This document shows positions 1 to 8,940 of a stretch of DNA of 64,000 nt, piece by piece. Source of the DNA: JAOUEA01 sp963734685 (GTDB lineage Bacteria > Actinomycetota > UBA4738 > HRBIN12); NCBI GenBank assembly GCA_963734685.1, contig CAVTIC010000001.1, forward strand, positions 434,001 through 498,000. The letters are read 5' to 3'. The notes below the pieces were generated by a model. It had not been told where the DNA came from. It searched no databases and was given only the letters and a program-made list of their open reading frames with translations. Positions within the stretch are counted from its first letter, which is position 1, and each line of letters opens with the position of its first letter. A program made the position numbers and the translations under genes.

Positions 1-54
1 GAGGTCGTGGAAGGAAGGGATGCTGCTCATCTGCCCTGAAGGTTAGCGGTTCCG

Positions 55-1035
55 TTAGAGCTCGAAGGCGCCATCGAGGGCGCCCACGAGGTGGGAGACG
101 ATCAACAGTTGGGCGAGCGCCAACGCCTCGCTCCTCCTCGCAGCCTTCCCGGGGGTGCGCACCACCCCGATCCGATCCCGGTGCAGCCGGTCGTCGGGAT
201 GCAGGGCGGACCACAGCACCTCCTCGATCTCTGCGCCGAGTTCGGGCGGACAGTCGGCGTCGATGTCGAGCACGCTCACGGGGCCGCGCCCGTCGGTACC
301 GGTCGACCATCGGATCGGCGCCTCGCCCTCCGCACGCAACGAGCCGACCAGATCGCGCAGCCCCGGATACGGGAGCGTGGGACGCACGGTGAGCCGTGCG
401 GACAGATGCTCGTCGTCATCGGTGCCGGGACGACGGTGGAAGCGAACGACGATGTCGGCGAATCCCCGCTGCGGCCGAACGTACCGCTCGGCGTCACGTT
501 CCCGACGATGGATCTCGTCCACCACGTGCTGAGCCGAGTACCCGCGTTCGAAGACGTCTCGCTCGAGCTTCCACCGGCGGCGGAGCATCTCCTCGGGCTC
601 GAGGAAGACCGCGACGTCGATCGCATCGCGCGTGCCTCGGTCGGCCAGCGGCAGCAGCCCCTCCACGATCACGATCTCACCGGGATCGATCGTCTCGTCG
701 GCGCCGAATGTGCCGGTGAGGTGGCTGTACGTGGGCTTGGTGACGGAACTCCCCGCGGCGAGATCTCGAAGATGCTCGGCCATCAGGCCCATGTGGTTGG
801 CATCGGGTGCGAGCGGTGTGACCTGCAGGCGTGCCCGTTCGGCACGGTCGAACCGATGGTAGTCGTCGGTGCAGACGCGCCCGACCCGCTCGACTCCGAG
901 GATGTACTCCACCCCGTGCGAGAGGGTGCTCTTGCCCGAGGCACTGTCGCCCGCGAGGCCGAGCACCACCGGTCGATCACCGGATCGGCCGGCGACCCGT
1001 AGATCGATCGCGTGGCGCCTCCCTGCTTCCTTCAC
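55..1035 (-). CDS. phosphoribulokinase/uridine kinase family protein
   Basis: A 326-residue P-loop kinase. The Walker A motif GDSASGKST lies at residues 29-37 and is followed by the CTDDYH segment and the stretch around PDANHMGL and KPTYSH, which is the pattern of class II phosphoribulokinases (Ru5P + ATP to RuBP), closer than to uridine kinases. The GTG start at 1035 is chosen because a TACCGT -10 box ends exactly 7 nt upstream, implying a leaderless mRNA; the open frame upstream of it is not kinase-like. It lies divergent to a transketolase, which shares pentose-phosphate substrates. No RuBisCO gene is in the window, so a Calvin-cycle role is only inference. Confidence 0.8.
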   Translation of the reverse strand: MKEAGRRHAIDLRVAGRSGDRPVVLGLAGDSASGKSTLSHGVEYILGVERVGRVCTDDYHRFDRAERARLQVTPLAPDANHMGLMAEHLRDLAAGSSVTKPTYSHLTGTFGADETIDPGEIVIVEGLLPLADRGTRDAIDVAVFLEPEEMLRRRWKLERDVFERGYSAQHVVDEIHRRERDAERYVRPQRGFADIVVRFHRRPGTDDDEHLSARLTVRPTLPYPGLRDLVGSLRAEGEAPIRWSTGTDGRGPVSVLDIDADCPPELGAEIEEVLWSALHPDDRLHRDRIGVVRTPGKAARRSEALALAQLLIVSHLVGALDGAFEL

Positions 1036-1042
1036 GAGGACG

Positions 1043-1048
1043 ACGGTA
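1043..1048 (-). promoter_or_regulatory. -10 box, leaderless, for the PRK-like gene
   Basis: TACCGT on the minus strand, 7 nt before the GTG start at 1035. It belongs to a recurrent TANNNT-N6-8-start pattern in this window. Confidence 0.5.
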
Positions 1049-1161
1049 CCGCAGGCCTCCCGAGACGAGTGGGCCGACTCGCGACTCCACGTCGCGCGGT
1101 TGCGCGGTGTCCGTGAGTGCCGCCACGGGTAGGCTTCCGCAACCAGCCACGAGGGGGAACG

Positions 1162-3006
1162 ATGGACGACCGCACCCAGCTCTGGAACGACCTCGCCGCG
1201 CAGATCGGCGTGGACAGCATCCGCTGCACCACCGAGGCCGGATCGGGTCACCCCACGTCGTCGCTCTCGTGCGCTCACCTGCTCGCCGTGCTGTACGCGA
1301 GCCACCTGCGCACCGACGTCGAGGATCCGAAGTCGCCCGCCAACGATCGGTTCGTGATGTCGAAGGGGCACGCCGCCCCCGCTCTCTACGCGACGCTGAA
1401 GGCGATCGGCGCGATCACCGACGAAGAGCTGCTGACCCTCCGGCGCTTCGGATCCCCGATCCAGGGGCACCCCGCGCCGATGCCCGAGCTGCCGTGGATC
1501 GACGTGGCGACCGGATCGCTGGGGCAGGGCCTGGCCGTCGGCCTCGGCATGGCGTTAGCGATGCGCCTCGACGGGACCGGTGGTCGCGTGTTCGTGTTGA
1601 TGGGCGACTCCGAGGTCGCCGAGGGCAGCGTCTGGGAGGCGATGGAAGCTGCCGCCTTCCATGAGGTCGACGACATGATCGCGATCCTCGACATGAACCG
1701 ACTCGGGCAGCGGGGTCCGACGATGCACGGTTGGCAGGGCGACCTCTTCGCGCGGCGCGCCCAGGCATACGGGTGGCGCACGATCGAGATCGACGGTCAT
1801 GACGTCGAGGCGATCGATGCTGCCTACACGGAAGCCATCGCGGCCGATGGGCCGACGATGATCGTCGCTCGAACCGAGAAAGGACATGGCGTCCCTGCCG
1901 TCGCGAACCATGAGGGCTGGCACGGGAAGGCGATGTCGCACGAGCAAGCAGCGCAAGCGATCGAAGAGCTCGGGGGCATCCGGTCACTCACCGTGACCCC
2001 GCTCTCGTCCCCGGAGATCAAGCCGCTCCAGCTCGGCGAGCTCCGGGCGGAGCCCGCGCCCACCTATCCGGAGGCGATCGCGACCCGCAAGGCCTTCGGC
2101 GAGACGCTCGCATGGCTCGCCGGGCACCGCCCCGACCTCGTGGTGCTCGACGGCGAGGTAGGGAACTCCACCCACACCGAGGATTTCCAGGCCGTCGCGC
2201 CCGAACGGTTCCTGGAGATGTACATCGCCGAGCAGGCGGTGATCGGCGCGGCGACGGGCCTGCAGGCGCTCGGCAAGACGCCGTTCGCCGCAACCTTCGG
2301 CGCCTTCCTCACCCGCGCCTACGACCAGGTGCGCATGGGCACGATCAGCCGCGCGAACCTGCGGCTCTGTGGCTCGCATGCCGGCGTGTCGATCGGAGAA
2401 GACGGTCCCTCGCAGATGGCCCTCGAGGACCTCGCGATGTTCCGAGCCCTGCATTCGTCGACCGTGCTCTATCCGGCCGACGGCAACGCGACCGTCGCGC
2501 TCGTCACGACGATGTGCGACCTCCCCGGCATCTCGTACATCCGCACGACGCGTGAGGCGACGCCCGCACTCTACGGCGCCGACGAGGAGTTCCCCATCGG
2601 CGGCTCGAAGACGCTCCTCACCTCCGACGAAGACAAGGTCACGCTGATCGGTGCCGGTGTGACGGTGCGAGAGTGCCTCGAGGCCGGCGAGACGCTCGCG
2701 GGTGAGGGCATCGCCGCGCGAGTGATCGATGCCTACAGCGTGAAGCCCATCGACGGGTCGTCGATGCGGCGCGCGATGGAGGACACGGGCCTGCTCCTGG
2801 TCGTGGAGGACCATCGGGTCGAGGGAGGTCTCGGCGACGCGGTGCTCGATGCCCTCGCGGAGAGCGGACGGCTCGCGGGCACCGTCTCCAAGCTCGCCCT
2901 GCGCGAGATGCCGGGATCGGGCACCCCGCAGGAGATGCGGGCCTGGGCGGGCATCGACGCGACGACGATCGCCCGTCGGGCACACGAGGGCCTGGCGCAG
3001 CGATGA
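1162..3006 (+). CDS. tkt: transketolase
   Basis: A 614-residue single-chain thiamine-diphosphate transketolase transferring two-carbon ketol units between sugar phosphates. His30 (GSGHP) and His70 (SKGH) match catalytic/ThDP-contact histidines, the metal/ThDP motif runs from GDS at 148-150 to Asn179, and the cofactor-activating Glu is in the AEQAVIG segment near residue 360. It is shorter than the ~660-residue E. coli type and resembles the animal/archaeal-like short form. The ATG at 1162 is preceded by a GAGGGGG ribosome-binding site at 1151-1157. It is divergent from the phosphoribulokinase-like gene. Confidence 0.93.
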   Translation: MDDRTQLWNDLAAQIGVDSIRCTTEAGSGHPTSSLSCAHLLAVLYASHLRTDVEDPKSPANDRFVMSKGHAAPALYATLKAIGAITDEELLTLRRFGSPIQGHPAPMPELPWIDVATGSLGQGLAVGLGMALAMRLDGTGGRVFVLMGDSEVAEGSVWEAMEAAAFHEVDDMIAILDMNRLGQRGPTMHGWQGDLFARRAQAYGWRTIEIDGHDVEAIDAAYTEAIAADGPTMIVARTEKGHGVPAVANHEGWHGKAMSHEQAAQAIEELGGIRSLTVTPLSSPEIKPLQLGELRAEPAPTYPEAIATRKAFGETLAWLAGHRPDLVVLDGEVGNSTHTEDFQAVAPERFLEMYIAEQAVIGAATGLQALGKTPFAATFGAFLTRAYDQVRMGTISRANLRLCGSHAGVSIGEDGPSQMALEDLAMFRALHSSTVLYPADGNATVALVTTMCDLPGISYIRTTREATPALYGADEEFPIGGSKTLLTSDEDKVTLIGAGVTVRECLEAGETLAGEGIAARVIDAYSVKPIDGSSMRRAMEDTGLLLVVEDHRVEGGLGDAVLDALAESGRLAGTVSKLALREMPGSGTPQEMRAWAGIDATTIARRAHEGLAQR

Positions 3007-3025
3007 CCTTGCGATCCGACTCGGG

Positions 3026-5317
3026 TCAGGGGCGTCTCGTACCGACCGACACTCCGGGCACGCCGGGCACGCCGCCGAAGGCGAACGCGATGATCTCCTC
3101 CGGCGGCACAGGCTTCGAGAATAGGTAGCCCTGCCCGAGCAGGCACCCTCGCCGGCGAAGGAAGGAGAGCTCCTCGGCCGTCTCGATGCCCTCGGCCAGC
3201 GTGGTCATGCCCAGGCCACGGGCGAGCTCGAGGAAGGCGCCGACGATGCTGGCCGATTGCTCGTCCGTACCCACGTTGCTCACGAACGAGCGGTCGATCT
3301 TCAGCACATCCACCGGCATCTCACGCAGGCGCGACAACGACGAGTACCCGGTGCCGAAGTCGTCGATCGCGATCCGCAGGCCTCCACGGTGCAGGTCCCA
3401 GAGGATCTCCTGCGCACGGTCGGGATCCATCATGGCCGAGGTCTCCGTGATCTCGACCAGCACGTGCGCAGGATCGACGCCGCCATCGACGATGCGAGCG
3501 AGGATCCGCTCCGCGAGGTCGGGCTGCCAGAACTGCCGCGGCGAGAGATTGAACCCGATCTCGAGGTCGATGTCGAGTTCACGCCAGGCGTGCGATTGGT
3601 ACACGAGCTCCCGCACCACCCAATCACCGATCAACTCGATCAGGCCGAGCTCCTCGGCGAGGGGGATGAACTCGTTCGGAGGCACCATCGTGCCATCGGG
3701 CTCTATCCAGCGGATCAGCGCCTCGACACCGACCATGCGTCCCGTCGCGAGTTCGATGACGGGCTGGTAGTGGAGCGTCCACCGCTGGCTGTCGACCGCC
3801 TTACGGAGACGGGTCACGAACCGGAGCTTCGCACTCGAATCGAACGCGCCTCCTGATGACACCGCGTAACCCGCCGGACCCGACTTCTTCGACTCGTACA
3901 TCGCGGCCTCGGCGTTGCGCTGGAGCCCGTTCGCGTCGTCGGCGTCCTTGGGGAACAAGCTGATGCCCATGCTCACCGAGACGTAGAGCTCGACGCCGTC
4001 CACGACGAACGGCGCGAGCATCGCTTCCTGCACCCGTTGCGCAGCCGCTTCGGCCCGGACCACGGCGGTCTCCATCTCGTTGGTCGCCTCCCACTCGAGG
4101 TCGGCGATCAGCATCAGGAACTGGTCTCCGCCGCGGCGAGCCACGAGGTCGGTCTCGCGCGATGCCTCCCGAAGGCGGTCGGCAACCATCCGCAGGATCT
4201 CGTCTCCGTTCGAGTGGCCGAGCGAGTCGTTCACGAGACGGAAGTCGTCGATGTCCACCGCGATCACCGCTACGGCCCCGGCATGGCGTCGAGCCCTGGA
4301 TATCGACAGCTCGAGCAACTCGTCGAACATCGATCGGCTGGGAAGCCCGGTCAGCTCGTCGTGGTACGCGAGGAAGGCCACGTGCTCCTCCCCACGCTTG
4401 CGGTCGGAGATGTCCACCATCACGCCGTGCGAGAATCTCGGCACGCCGCGCTCGTCCCGGACGATCGTGGCTTCGTCGTGGACCCACACCGCGTGCCCGT
4501 CGCGGTGGAACAGCCGGTACTCCATGCGGAACGGATCACCGGTCTCGTTGTGACGCTCGTTCTCGGCGATCGCTCGCTCTCGGTCGTCCGGATGCAGCAG
4601 GTTCGGCCACATCTCGGGGTCCTCGACCCATTCCTGCGGCGAGTAGCCGAGCAGCGCTTCGATCTGCGGGCTGATGAAGATCGTCGACGCGTGCTCGTCG
4701 GTCGCGTCGATGTAGCTGACCGCGGGACCGTGCTCGACCATCGAGCGGTAACGGTCATCCTCCAGCGCCTGCGTGCGCTCTGCCAGCTCTCGGTCGAAGA
4801 GCACGCCCAGCGTACCGGCGACCGCCCGCAGGGCGTCGATCTCCACGTCGCTCCAGATGCGATCGTCGGTACAGTCGTCGAACCCGACGTATCCCCACCA
4901 CTCGTCGCGCACGAAGACCGGCACCGACAGGACCGAGCGCACCCCCTCCGGTCCGAGGACGGCTCGCTCCGACTCCGGCATCGCGGCCACGAGCTCGACG
5001 ATCACGTCACCGCGCCAGTACAGGTCGATGCGGCGCGTGAAGTCCGGCGCGTAGGGGTGCAGGTGGTTGTCGGGGTCATCGAAGATCTCGCGAACGCCGG
5101 GTGCATCCCACTCCGCCCGAAGGTCCATCCACAGGCGCCCCTGGGGATCGCGGACGTTCTGGAAGAGGTACGCGCGGTCGGCACCCGCGGCGGCGCCGAG
5201 GTGCGCCAGCACCTCGTTCAGCCGGCTCGCCGTGTCGCCGTCCCCCCGCAGCAAGCGCTCCGACGAGAACGCGACGGCGCCCAGCACGGCCTCGCCCCGA
5301 GCCACGGGAGCCTCCAT
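3026..5317 (-). CDS. GAF-PAS-GGDEF-EAL cyclic-di-GMP signalling protein
   Basis: A 763-residue cytosolic c-di-GMP turnover protein. An N-terminal GAF domain (about 20-180) precedes a PAS domain with PAC (about 190-310), a GGDEF domain (about 325-485) and an EAL domain (about 505-745). The EAL signature is EALIRW, and the DDFGTGYSS and ITETSAM motifs for metal binding and catalysis are intact, so phosphodiesterase activity is expected. The cyclase signature reads GGDQF rather than GGDEF, so cyclase activity is doubtful and the domain may be a GTP-sensing module. No transmembrane segment is seen. The ATG at 5317 is chosen because the upstream extension is not domain-like. Confidence 0.9.
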   Translation of the reverse strand: MEAPVARGEAVLGAVAFSSERLLRGDGDTASRLNEVLAHLGAAAGADRAYLFQNVRDPQGRLWMDLRAEWDAPGVREIFDDPDNHLHPYAPDFTRRIDLYWRGDVIVELVAAMPESERAVLGPEGVRSVLSVPVFVRDEWWGYVGFDDCTDDRIWSDVEIDALRAVAGTLGVLFDRELAERTQALEDDRYRSMVEHGPAVSYIDATDEHASTIFISPQIEALLGYSPQEWVEDPEMWPNLLHPDDRERAIAENERHNETGDPFRMEYRLFHRDGHAVWVHDEATIVRDERGVPRFSHGVMVDISDRKRGEEHVAFLAYHDELTGLPSRSMFDELLELSISRARRHAGAVAVIAVDIDDFRLVNDSLGHSNGDEILRMVADRLREASRETDLVARRGGDQFLMLIADLEWEATNEMETAVVRAEAAAQRVQEAMLAPFVVDGVELYVSVSMGISLFPKDADDANGLQRNAEAAMYESKKSGPAGYAVSSGGAFDSSAKLRFVTRLRKAVDSQRWTLHYQPVIELATGRMVGVEALIRWIEPDGTMVPPNEFIPLAEELGLIELIGDWVVRELVYQSHAWRELDIDLEIGFNLSPRQFWQPDLAERILARIVDGGVDPAHVLVEITETSAMMDPDRAQEILWDLHRGGLRIAIDDFGTGYSSLSRLREMPVDVLKIDRSFVSNVGTDEQSASIVGAFLELARGLGMTTLAEGIETAEELSFLRRRGCLLGQGYLFSKPVPPEEIIAFAFGGVPGVPGVSVGTRRP

Positions 5318-5377
5318 CTCCACAGTGCTATCGGCGGTCGCGTGAGGCTCCTTGACGCCTGCTACCCTGTGCCCGCG

Positions 5378-5653
5378 ATGGCTGACTACCGAGAGATCTT
5401 GCACGAGCGCCTGTACGTCCGGGTGCCCGGCACCGACAAGCTCCGCAAGACCGCCGCGAATCGGCAGAAGCACCTGTTGGCGAACGGCTGGCGTGAGCTC
5501 GACCGCCAGCAACGCGCCGACCACGTCATGGTCACGTTCGAACGCACCGGCCACGCGCCCATGAAGGCGCGCCTGCCCAAGCAGGGGCCCGAGGTGCGGA
5601 TCGAGCGGCGTCCTCGTCGCGACGACAACCGTCGCGGCGGCGGCCGGCGCTAG
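5378..5653 (+). CDS. small basic protein of unknown function
   Basis: A 91-residue protein I do not recognise. It is strongly basic, with an Arg-rich C-terminal tail (RRPRRDDNRRGGGRR) suggesting nucleic-acid or ribosome binding. It is divergent from the c-di-GMP gene with a 60-nt gap. A TACCCT box ends 9 nt before the ATG, slightly further than in the other leaderless-looking genes here. Codon use (GC-rich third positions) supports a real gene. Confidence 0.6.
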   Translation: MADYREILHERLYVRVPGTDKLRKTAANRQKHLLANGWRELDRQQRADHVMVTFERTGHAPMKARLPKQGPEVRIERRPRRDDNRRGGGRR

Positions 5654-5683
5654 CGGCCGGTTCGTCCAGCTTGACCGAACATC

Positions 5684-5746
5684 CTTCGGTTCTTCCGGTG
5701 TTCTACCGGACGTTCTTCGGTTATGCTAGGGGCTCGTCGGAAGAAC
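5684..5746 (+). promoter_or_regulatory. phased repeat cluster upstream of the KamA-like gene
   Basis: Four related blocks, CTTCGG, TTCCGG, TACCGG and CTTCGG, end at 5689, 5698, 5709 and 5720, that is 9, 11 and 11 nt apart (about one helical turn). GTTCTTCCG at 5689-5697 has a perfect inverted copy, CGGAAGAAC, at 5738-5746. A TATGCT -10-like box (5722-5727) lies inside. The arrangement suggests a same-face operator array or an RNA stem in the leader of the downstream radical SAM gene. Confidence 0.4.
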
Positions 5747-5818
5747 GCCGGAATTCAGCCTGCCAGCCTCCCGCGTGTGCAGCTTCCCGGCCCGAGCTGG
5801 AACCCAGGAGGTGGCCTC

Positions 5819-7303
5819 GTGAGCGCCGCGTCGAACCCGTCCAACGTCCGTCCCGGTCACCGTGAGGCTCACGCTCACGCGGCCGAAGACCAGCCGTTCC
5901 ACTACCCGCTGAAGCGGGCGTACGTCGAGCCCGACTGGACGCGTCTGCCCGGCTACCGCGACGTCACGAAGGACCAGTGGGAGTCGGCCCAGTGGCAACG
6001 AGCCCACTCGGTGAAGAACCTCAAAGAGTTCAAGGAGGCGCTGGGGAACCTGATCTCCGACGACCTGCTCGACGACATCCGTCGTGACCAAGAAGAGCGC
6101 GCGACGATGTCGATGCTCATCCCCCCTCAGATGATCAACACGATGGAGGTCGACGACCTCCGCGCCGACCGGGTGCGCCGGTACATGGCCCCGGCGCTGA
6201 GCGATCGGCAGGTGGAATGGGCATCGCACCCGATGGCATCGCGCGACTCGCTGCACGAGGCCGACATGTGGGCGGTCGAAGGCCTCACCCACCGATACCC
6301 CACGAAGGTGCTCGCCGAGCTGATCCCGACGTGCCCCCAGTACTGCGGTCACTGCACGCGTATGGACCTCGTCGGCAACGACACCCTTCAGGTGCTCAAG
6401 TACAAGTTCGAGACGAAGCAGAACGAGCGCTGGGACATGATGCTCGACTACCTGCGGAAGACCCCTCAGGTTCGCGACGTCGTCGTGTCGGGGGGCGACA
6501 TGGCCAACGTGCCGATCAAGCGCCTCGAGGATTTCGTGATGAAACTCCTCGAGATCGAGAACATCCGCGACATCCGCCTTGCGACCAAGGGCCTCATGGG
6601 CATCCCGCAGCACTTCCTGCAGGACGACGTGAAGGCGGCGTTCGCGCGGATGGGCGAGACGGCGGTCGAGCGCGGCGTCGACGTGGCGCTGCACACCCAC
6701 GTGAACTGTGCGCAGCAGGTGACGCCGCTCGTCGGCGACGCGGCACGAATGGTGCTCGACTCAGGGTTCCGCGACGTGCGGAACCAGGGCGTGCTGCTTC
6801 GGGGTGTGAACACATCGCCGGGCGATCTGCTGGAGCTGTGCTTCGTGCTCCTCGATCACGCGAAGATCATGCCCTACTACTTCTACATGTGCGACATGAT
6901 CCCGAACGCCGAGCACTGGCGTACCTCGGTCGGCGAGGCTCAGGACCTTCAGTATGAGTTGCTCGGCTACATGCCCGGGTTCGCGACGCCCCGCGTGATC
7001 TGCGATGTGCCGTTCGTCGGCAAGCGCTGGGTGCACATGCTCAAGAGCTACGACCGCGAGCGGGGCATCTCCTTCTGGACCAAGAACTACCGCACCGGCA
7101 TCGAGTTCGACGATCCCGAGGCGCTCGCCCGCGAGTACGTGTACTTCGACCCGATCTACACGCTGCCCGAGGAGGGCCAGCAGTGGTGGCGCGACCAGGT
7201 CGCCACGGGATTGCCCGACGCGCGCTGGGTCGAACCTCCGGCGCCGATCGAGCCTCCGGCGCCGAGCGCCGAACCGGCCGAGGGAGCACCGGCCCCGGTC
7301 TGA
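5819..7303 (+). CDS. KamA-family radical SAM protein (lysine 2,3-aminomutase-like)
   Basis: A 494-residue radical S-adenosylmethionine protein of the lysine 2,3-aminomutase family, which moves an amino group between adjacent carbons using a [4Fe-4S] cluster and PLP. The cluster motif is CPQYCGHC, with Cys172, Cys176 and Cys179 (CxxxCxxC), followed by TRMDLVG where KamA has TRRR. The GTG start at 5819 is chosen because AGGAGGT lies just upstream. The C-terminus ends in a Pro/Ala/Glu-rich tail. A nitrilase-type hydrolase follows 52 nt downstream. Substrate (lysine, glutamate or other) cannot be assigned from sequence alone. Confidence 0.85.
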   Translation: MSAASNPSNVRPGHREAHAHAAEDQPFHYPLKRAYVEPDWTRLPGYRDVTKDQWESAQWQRAHSVKNLKEFKEALGNLISDDLLDDIRRDQEERATMSMLIPPQMINTMEVDDLRADRVRRYMAPALSDRQVEWASHPMASRDSLHEADMWAVEGLTHRYPTKVLAELIPTCPQYCGHCTRMDLVGNDTLQVLKYKFETKQNERWDMMLDYLRKTPQVRDVVVSGGDMANVPIKRLEDFVMKLLEIENIRDIRLATKGLMGIPQHFLQDDVKAAFARMGETAVERGVDVALHTHVNCAQQVTPLVGDAARMVLDSGFRDVRNQGVLLRGVNTSPGDLLELCFVLLDHAKIMPYYFYMCDMIPNAEHWRTSVGEAQDLQYELLGYMPGFATPRVICDVPFVGKRWVHMLKSYDRERGISFWTKNYRTGIEFDDPEALAREYVYFDPIYTLPEEGQQWWRDQVATGLPDARWVEPPAPIEPPAPSAEPAEGAPAPV

Positions 7304-7343
7304 ACCTGCCCACTCGTCTGCGATCCACACTCGGCGGCGCTGC

Positions 7344-7349
7344 TAGCGT
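7344..7349 (+). promoter_or_regulatory. -10 box, leaderless, for the nitrilase-like gene
   Basis: TAGCGT ends 6 nt before the ATG at 7356, so the hydrolase gene probably has its own leaderless transcript despite following the KamA-like gene. Confidence 0.5.
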
Positions 7350-7355
7350 TGCCTC

Positions 7356-8207
7356 ATGACGCGGGTGCTGCACGTCGTGGGGGCGCAGGTGTCGCCGGTC
7401 GGTGGCGACCCCGAGGCGACCTTCCAGAAGTTCACCGAGGAGGTCAACACGATCCGAGCCTCGTTCCCCAAGGCGCAGCTCTACCTGTTCCCCGAGCTCT
7501 TCCTCGCCGGCGAGCAACCGTTCCGGACGCACGTGCCGATCCGCGAGAACAGCCATCGCGTGCCCGGACCGCTCACCGAGCGCATCGGCGCCGTGGCGCG
7601 CAAGGTCCGGCGCTGGATCCAGGCAGGATCGATCTACGAAGCGGCCGGCCGGAAGACCTACAACACGGCGCTGCTGTTCTCGCCCGACGGCTCGCTCGTG
7701 TCGACGTACCGGAAGCTCTTCCCGTGGATGCCGTTCGAGGGCACCGACCCGGGCACTGCCCCACCACCCGTCGTGGACATGCCCCGCGTGGGGAAGGCGG
7801 GCATGATGATCTGCTACGACGGCTGGTTCCCGGAAGTCCCACGGTCGCTCGCCCTCGGGGGAGCGGAGGTGCTGTTGCACCCGACGCTCACGAGCACCCC
7901 CGACCGCGAGGAAGAGGTCGTGCTCGCCCGCGCGAACGCGATCGCGAACCAGTGTTACGTCCTGAACGTGAACGGCTCGATCGACGTAGGAGGCGGCCGT
8001 TCGGTCGGTGTCGACCCCGAGGGGCGTGTGCTGTTCGAAGGAGGCTCGGGCGAGGAACTGTTCAGTGAGGTGCTCGACCTCGACCGCGTGCGAACGGTGC
8101 GGGAACGCGGCACGAGGGGCATGAACCGGCTGCTCTGGCAGCTCGGCGAGCACGGGCCGAAGGCTGCCGATCCCGATTACGTCGGATACCGGCGCAGGAG
8201 TCGCTGA
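7356..8207 (+). CDS. carbon-nitrogen hydrolase (nitrilase superfamily)
   Basis: A 283-residue cytosolic hydrolase acting on amide or nitrile C-N bonds. The Glu-Lys-Cys triad is visible: Glu47 (FPELF), Lys120 (TYRKLFPW) and Cys153 (CYDGWFPE). Length is normal for the family. It is downstream of the KamA-like gene on the same strand, so it may act on a related beta-amino or amide compound; that is inference. The specific amidase class cannot be told. Confidence 0.88.
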   Translation: MTRVLHVVGAQVSPVGGDPEATFQKFTEEVNTIRASFPKAQLYLFPELFLAGEQPFRTHVPIRENSHRVPGPLTERIGAVARKVRRWIQAGSIYEAAGRKTYNTALLFSPDGSLVSTYRKLFPWMPFEGTDPGTAPPPVVDMPRVGKAGMMICYDGWFPEVPRSLALGGAEVLLHPTLTSTPDREEEVVLARANAIANQCYVLNVNGSIDVGGGRSVGVDPEGRVLFEGGSGEELFSEVLDLDRVRTVRERGTRGMNRLLWQLGEHGPKAADPDYVGYRRRSR

Positions 8208-8208
8208 C

Positions 8209-8940
8209 TCACCCTCCTGCGCGAACGATGAAGCGCCAGTGGAGGAAGCGTCCGACGCCGAGCAGGAGCGCAACCCCCAGGAAGAGACCGAGCCCGGTCC
8301 ACCAAGCGTCACCATCGTCTTCCTCGATCGCAGGCCTCGCTGTCTCCGGTCCTGGGCCCGGCGCCGCCTCCTGCAGGCGCTGCGCGGGACGGCCGTTGCC
8401 GAGGAAGTCGCACGACGCCTCATCCCGCACGATCACGCTCCAACGGAGCCGGTCGAGCCCTGGCGACGTGCCGGTATCGTCCTCGTCGGCCACGAGCGTG
8501 CGACCCGGCACCTGCAGCTCGAAGCGATCGCCGTCGATCGTCGGAGGGATGAACCGACTCTGCCCGCCCTCGGGCAGCAGCAGCGTCGTCGTGACCGGGT
8601 CCCGCACCGCGTCGTAGCGCAGGATGCGGTTCACGCCTCGGTACAGTCCGGCGTCGACCGGCGGCACTGCGGGGTCGAGCAGCACGATGTCGATCCGGAA
8701 CGGCCGGCCTCCTCGATCGGGCACGATCAGCGGTTCGGCGAACCGGAGGGTGAACACGACCGACGTGCCCAACTCGGCGATCTCCCCGCTCGCCGCGACG
8801 AGATCCGGAGCTCCGACGCCCAGGCCGGCGGAAGATCCGCCCGGGACGTTCGGACACGACGCCACGTCACCGGCGGGATCGGCGGCCGCGAGCAGCAGCG
8901 GCGCGCACAGCGCGAGCAGCACGAGCGTGGCGCGCGTCAC
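8209..8940 (-). CDS. hypothetical secreted/membrane-anchored protein
   Basis: A 243-residue protein without a recognised family. It has an N-terminal signal-like segment (about residues 4-22, rich in Leu/Ala), an extracytoplasmic region with beta-strand character, and a C-terminal transmembrane helix (about 217-236, GLGLFLGVALLLGVGRF) followed by Arg residues. The GTG start overlaps the stop of the phosphoesterase gene by 4 nt (GTGA), so the two are translationally coupled and probably work together at the cell envelope. Confidence 0.7.
   Translation of the reverse strand: MTRATLVLLALCAPLLLAAADPAGDVASCPNVPGGSSAGLGVGAPDLVAASGEIAELGTSVVFTLRFAEPLIVPDRGGRPFRIDIVLLDPAVPPVDAGLYRGVNRILRYDAVRDPVTTTLLLPEGGQSRFIPPTIDGDRFELQVPGRTLVADEDDTGTSPGLDRLRWSVIVRDEASCDFLGNGRPAQRLQEAAPGPGPETARPAIEEDDGDAWWTGLGLFLGVALLLGVGRFLHWRFIVRAGG

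Noticed and set aside
1..54. Tail of an upstream gene at the left edge (open frame to the TGA at 40-42, plus strand)
   Set aside because: Only 13 codons are visible and they match no family, so no call is made.
55..3006. A Calvin-cycle operon
   Set aside because: The two genes are divergent and no RuBisCO or other cycle-specific gene is present.
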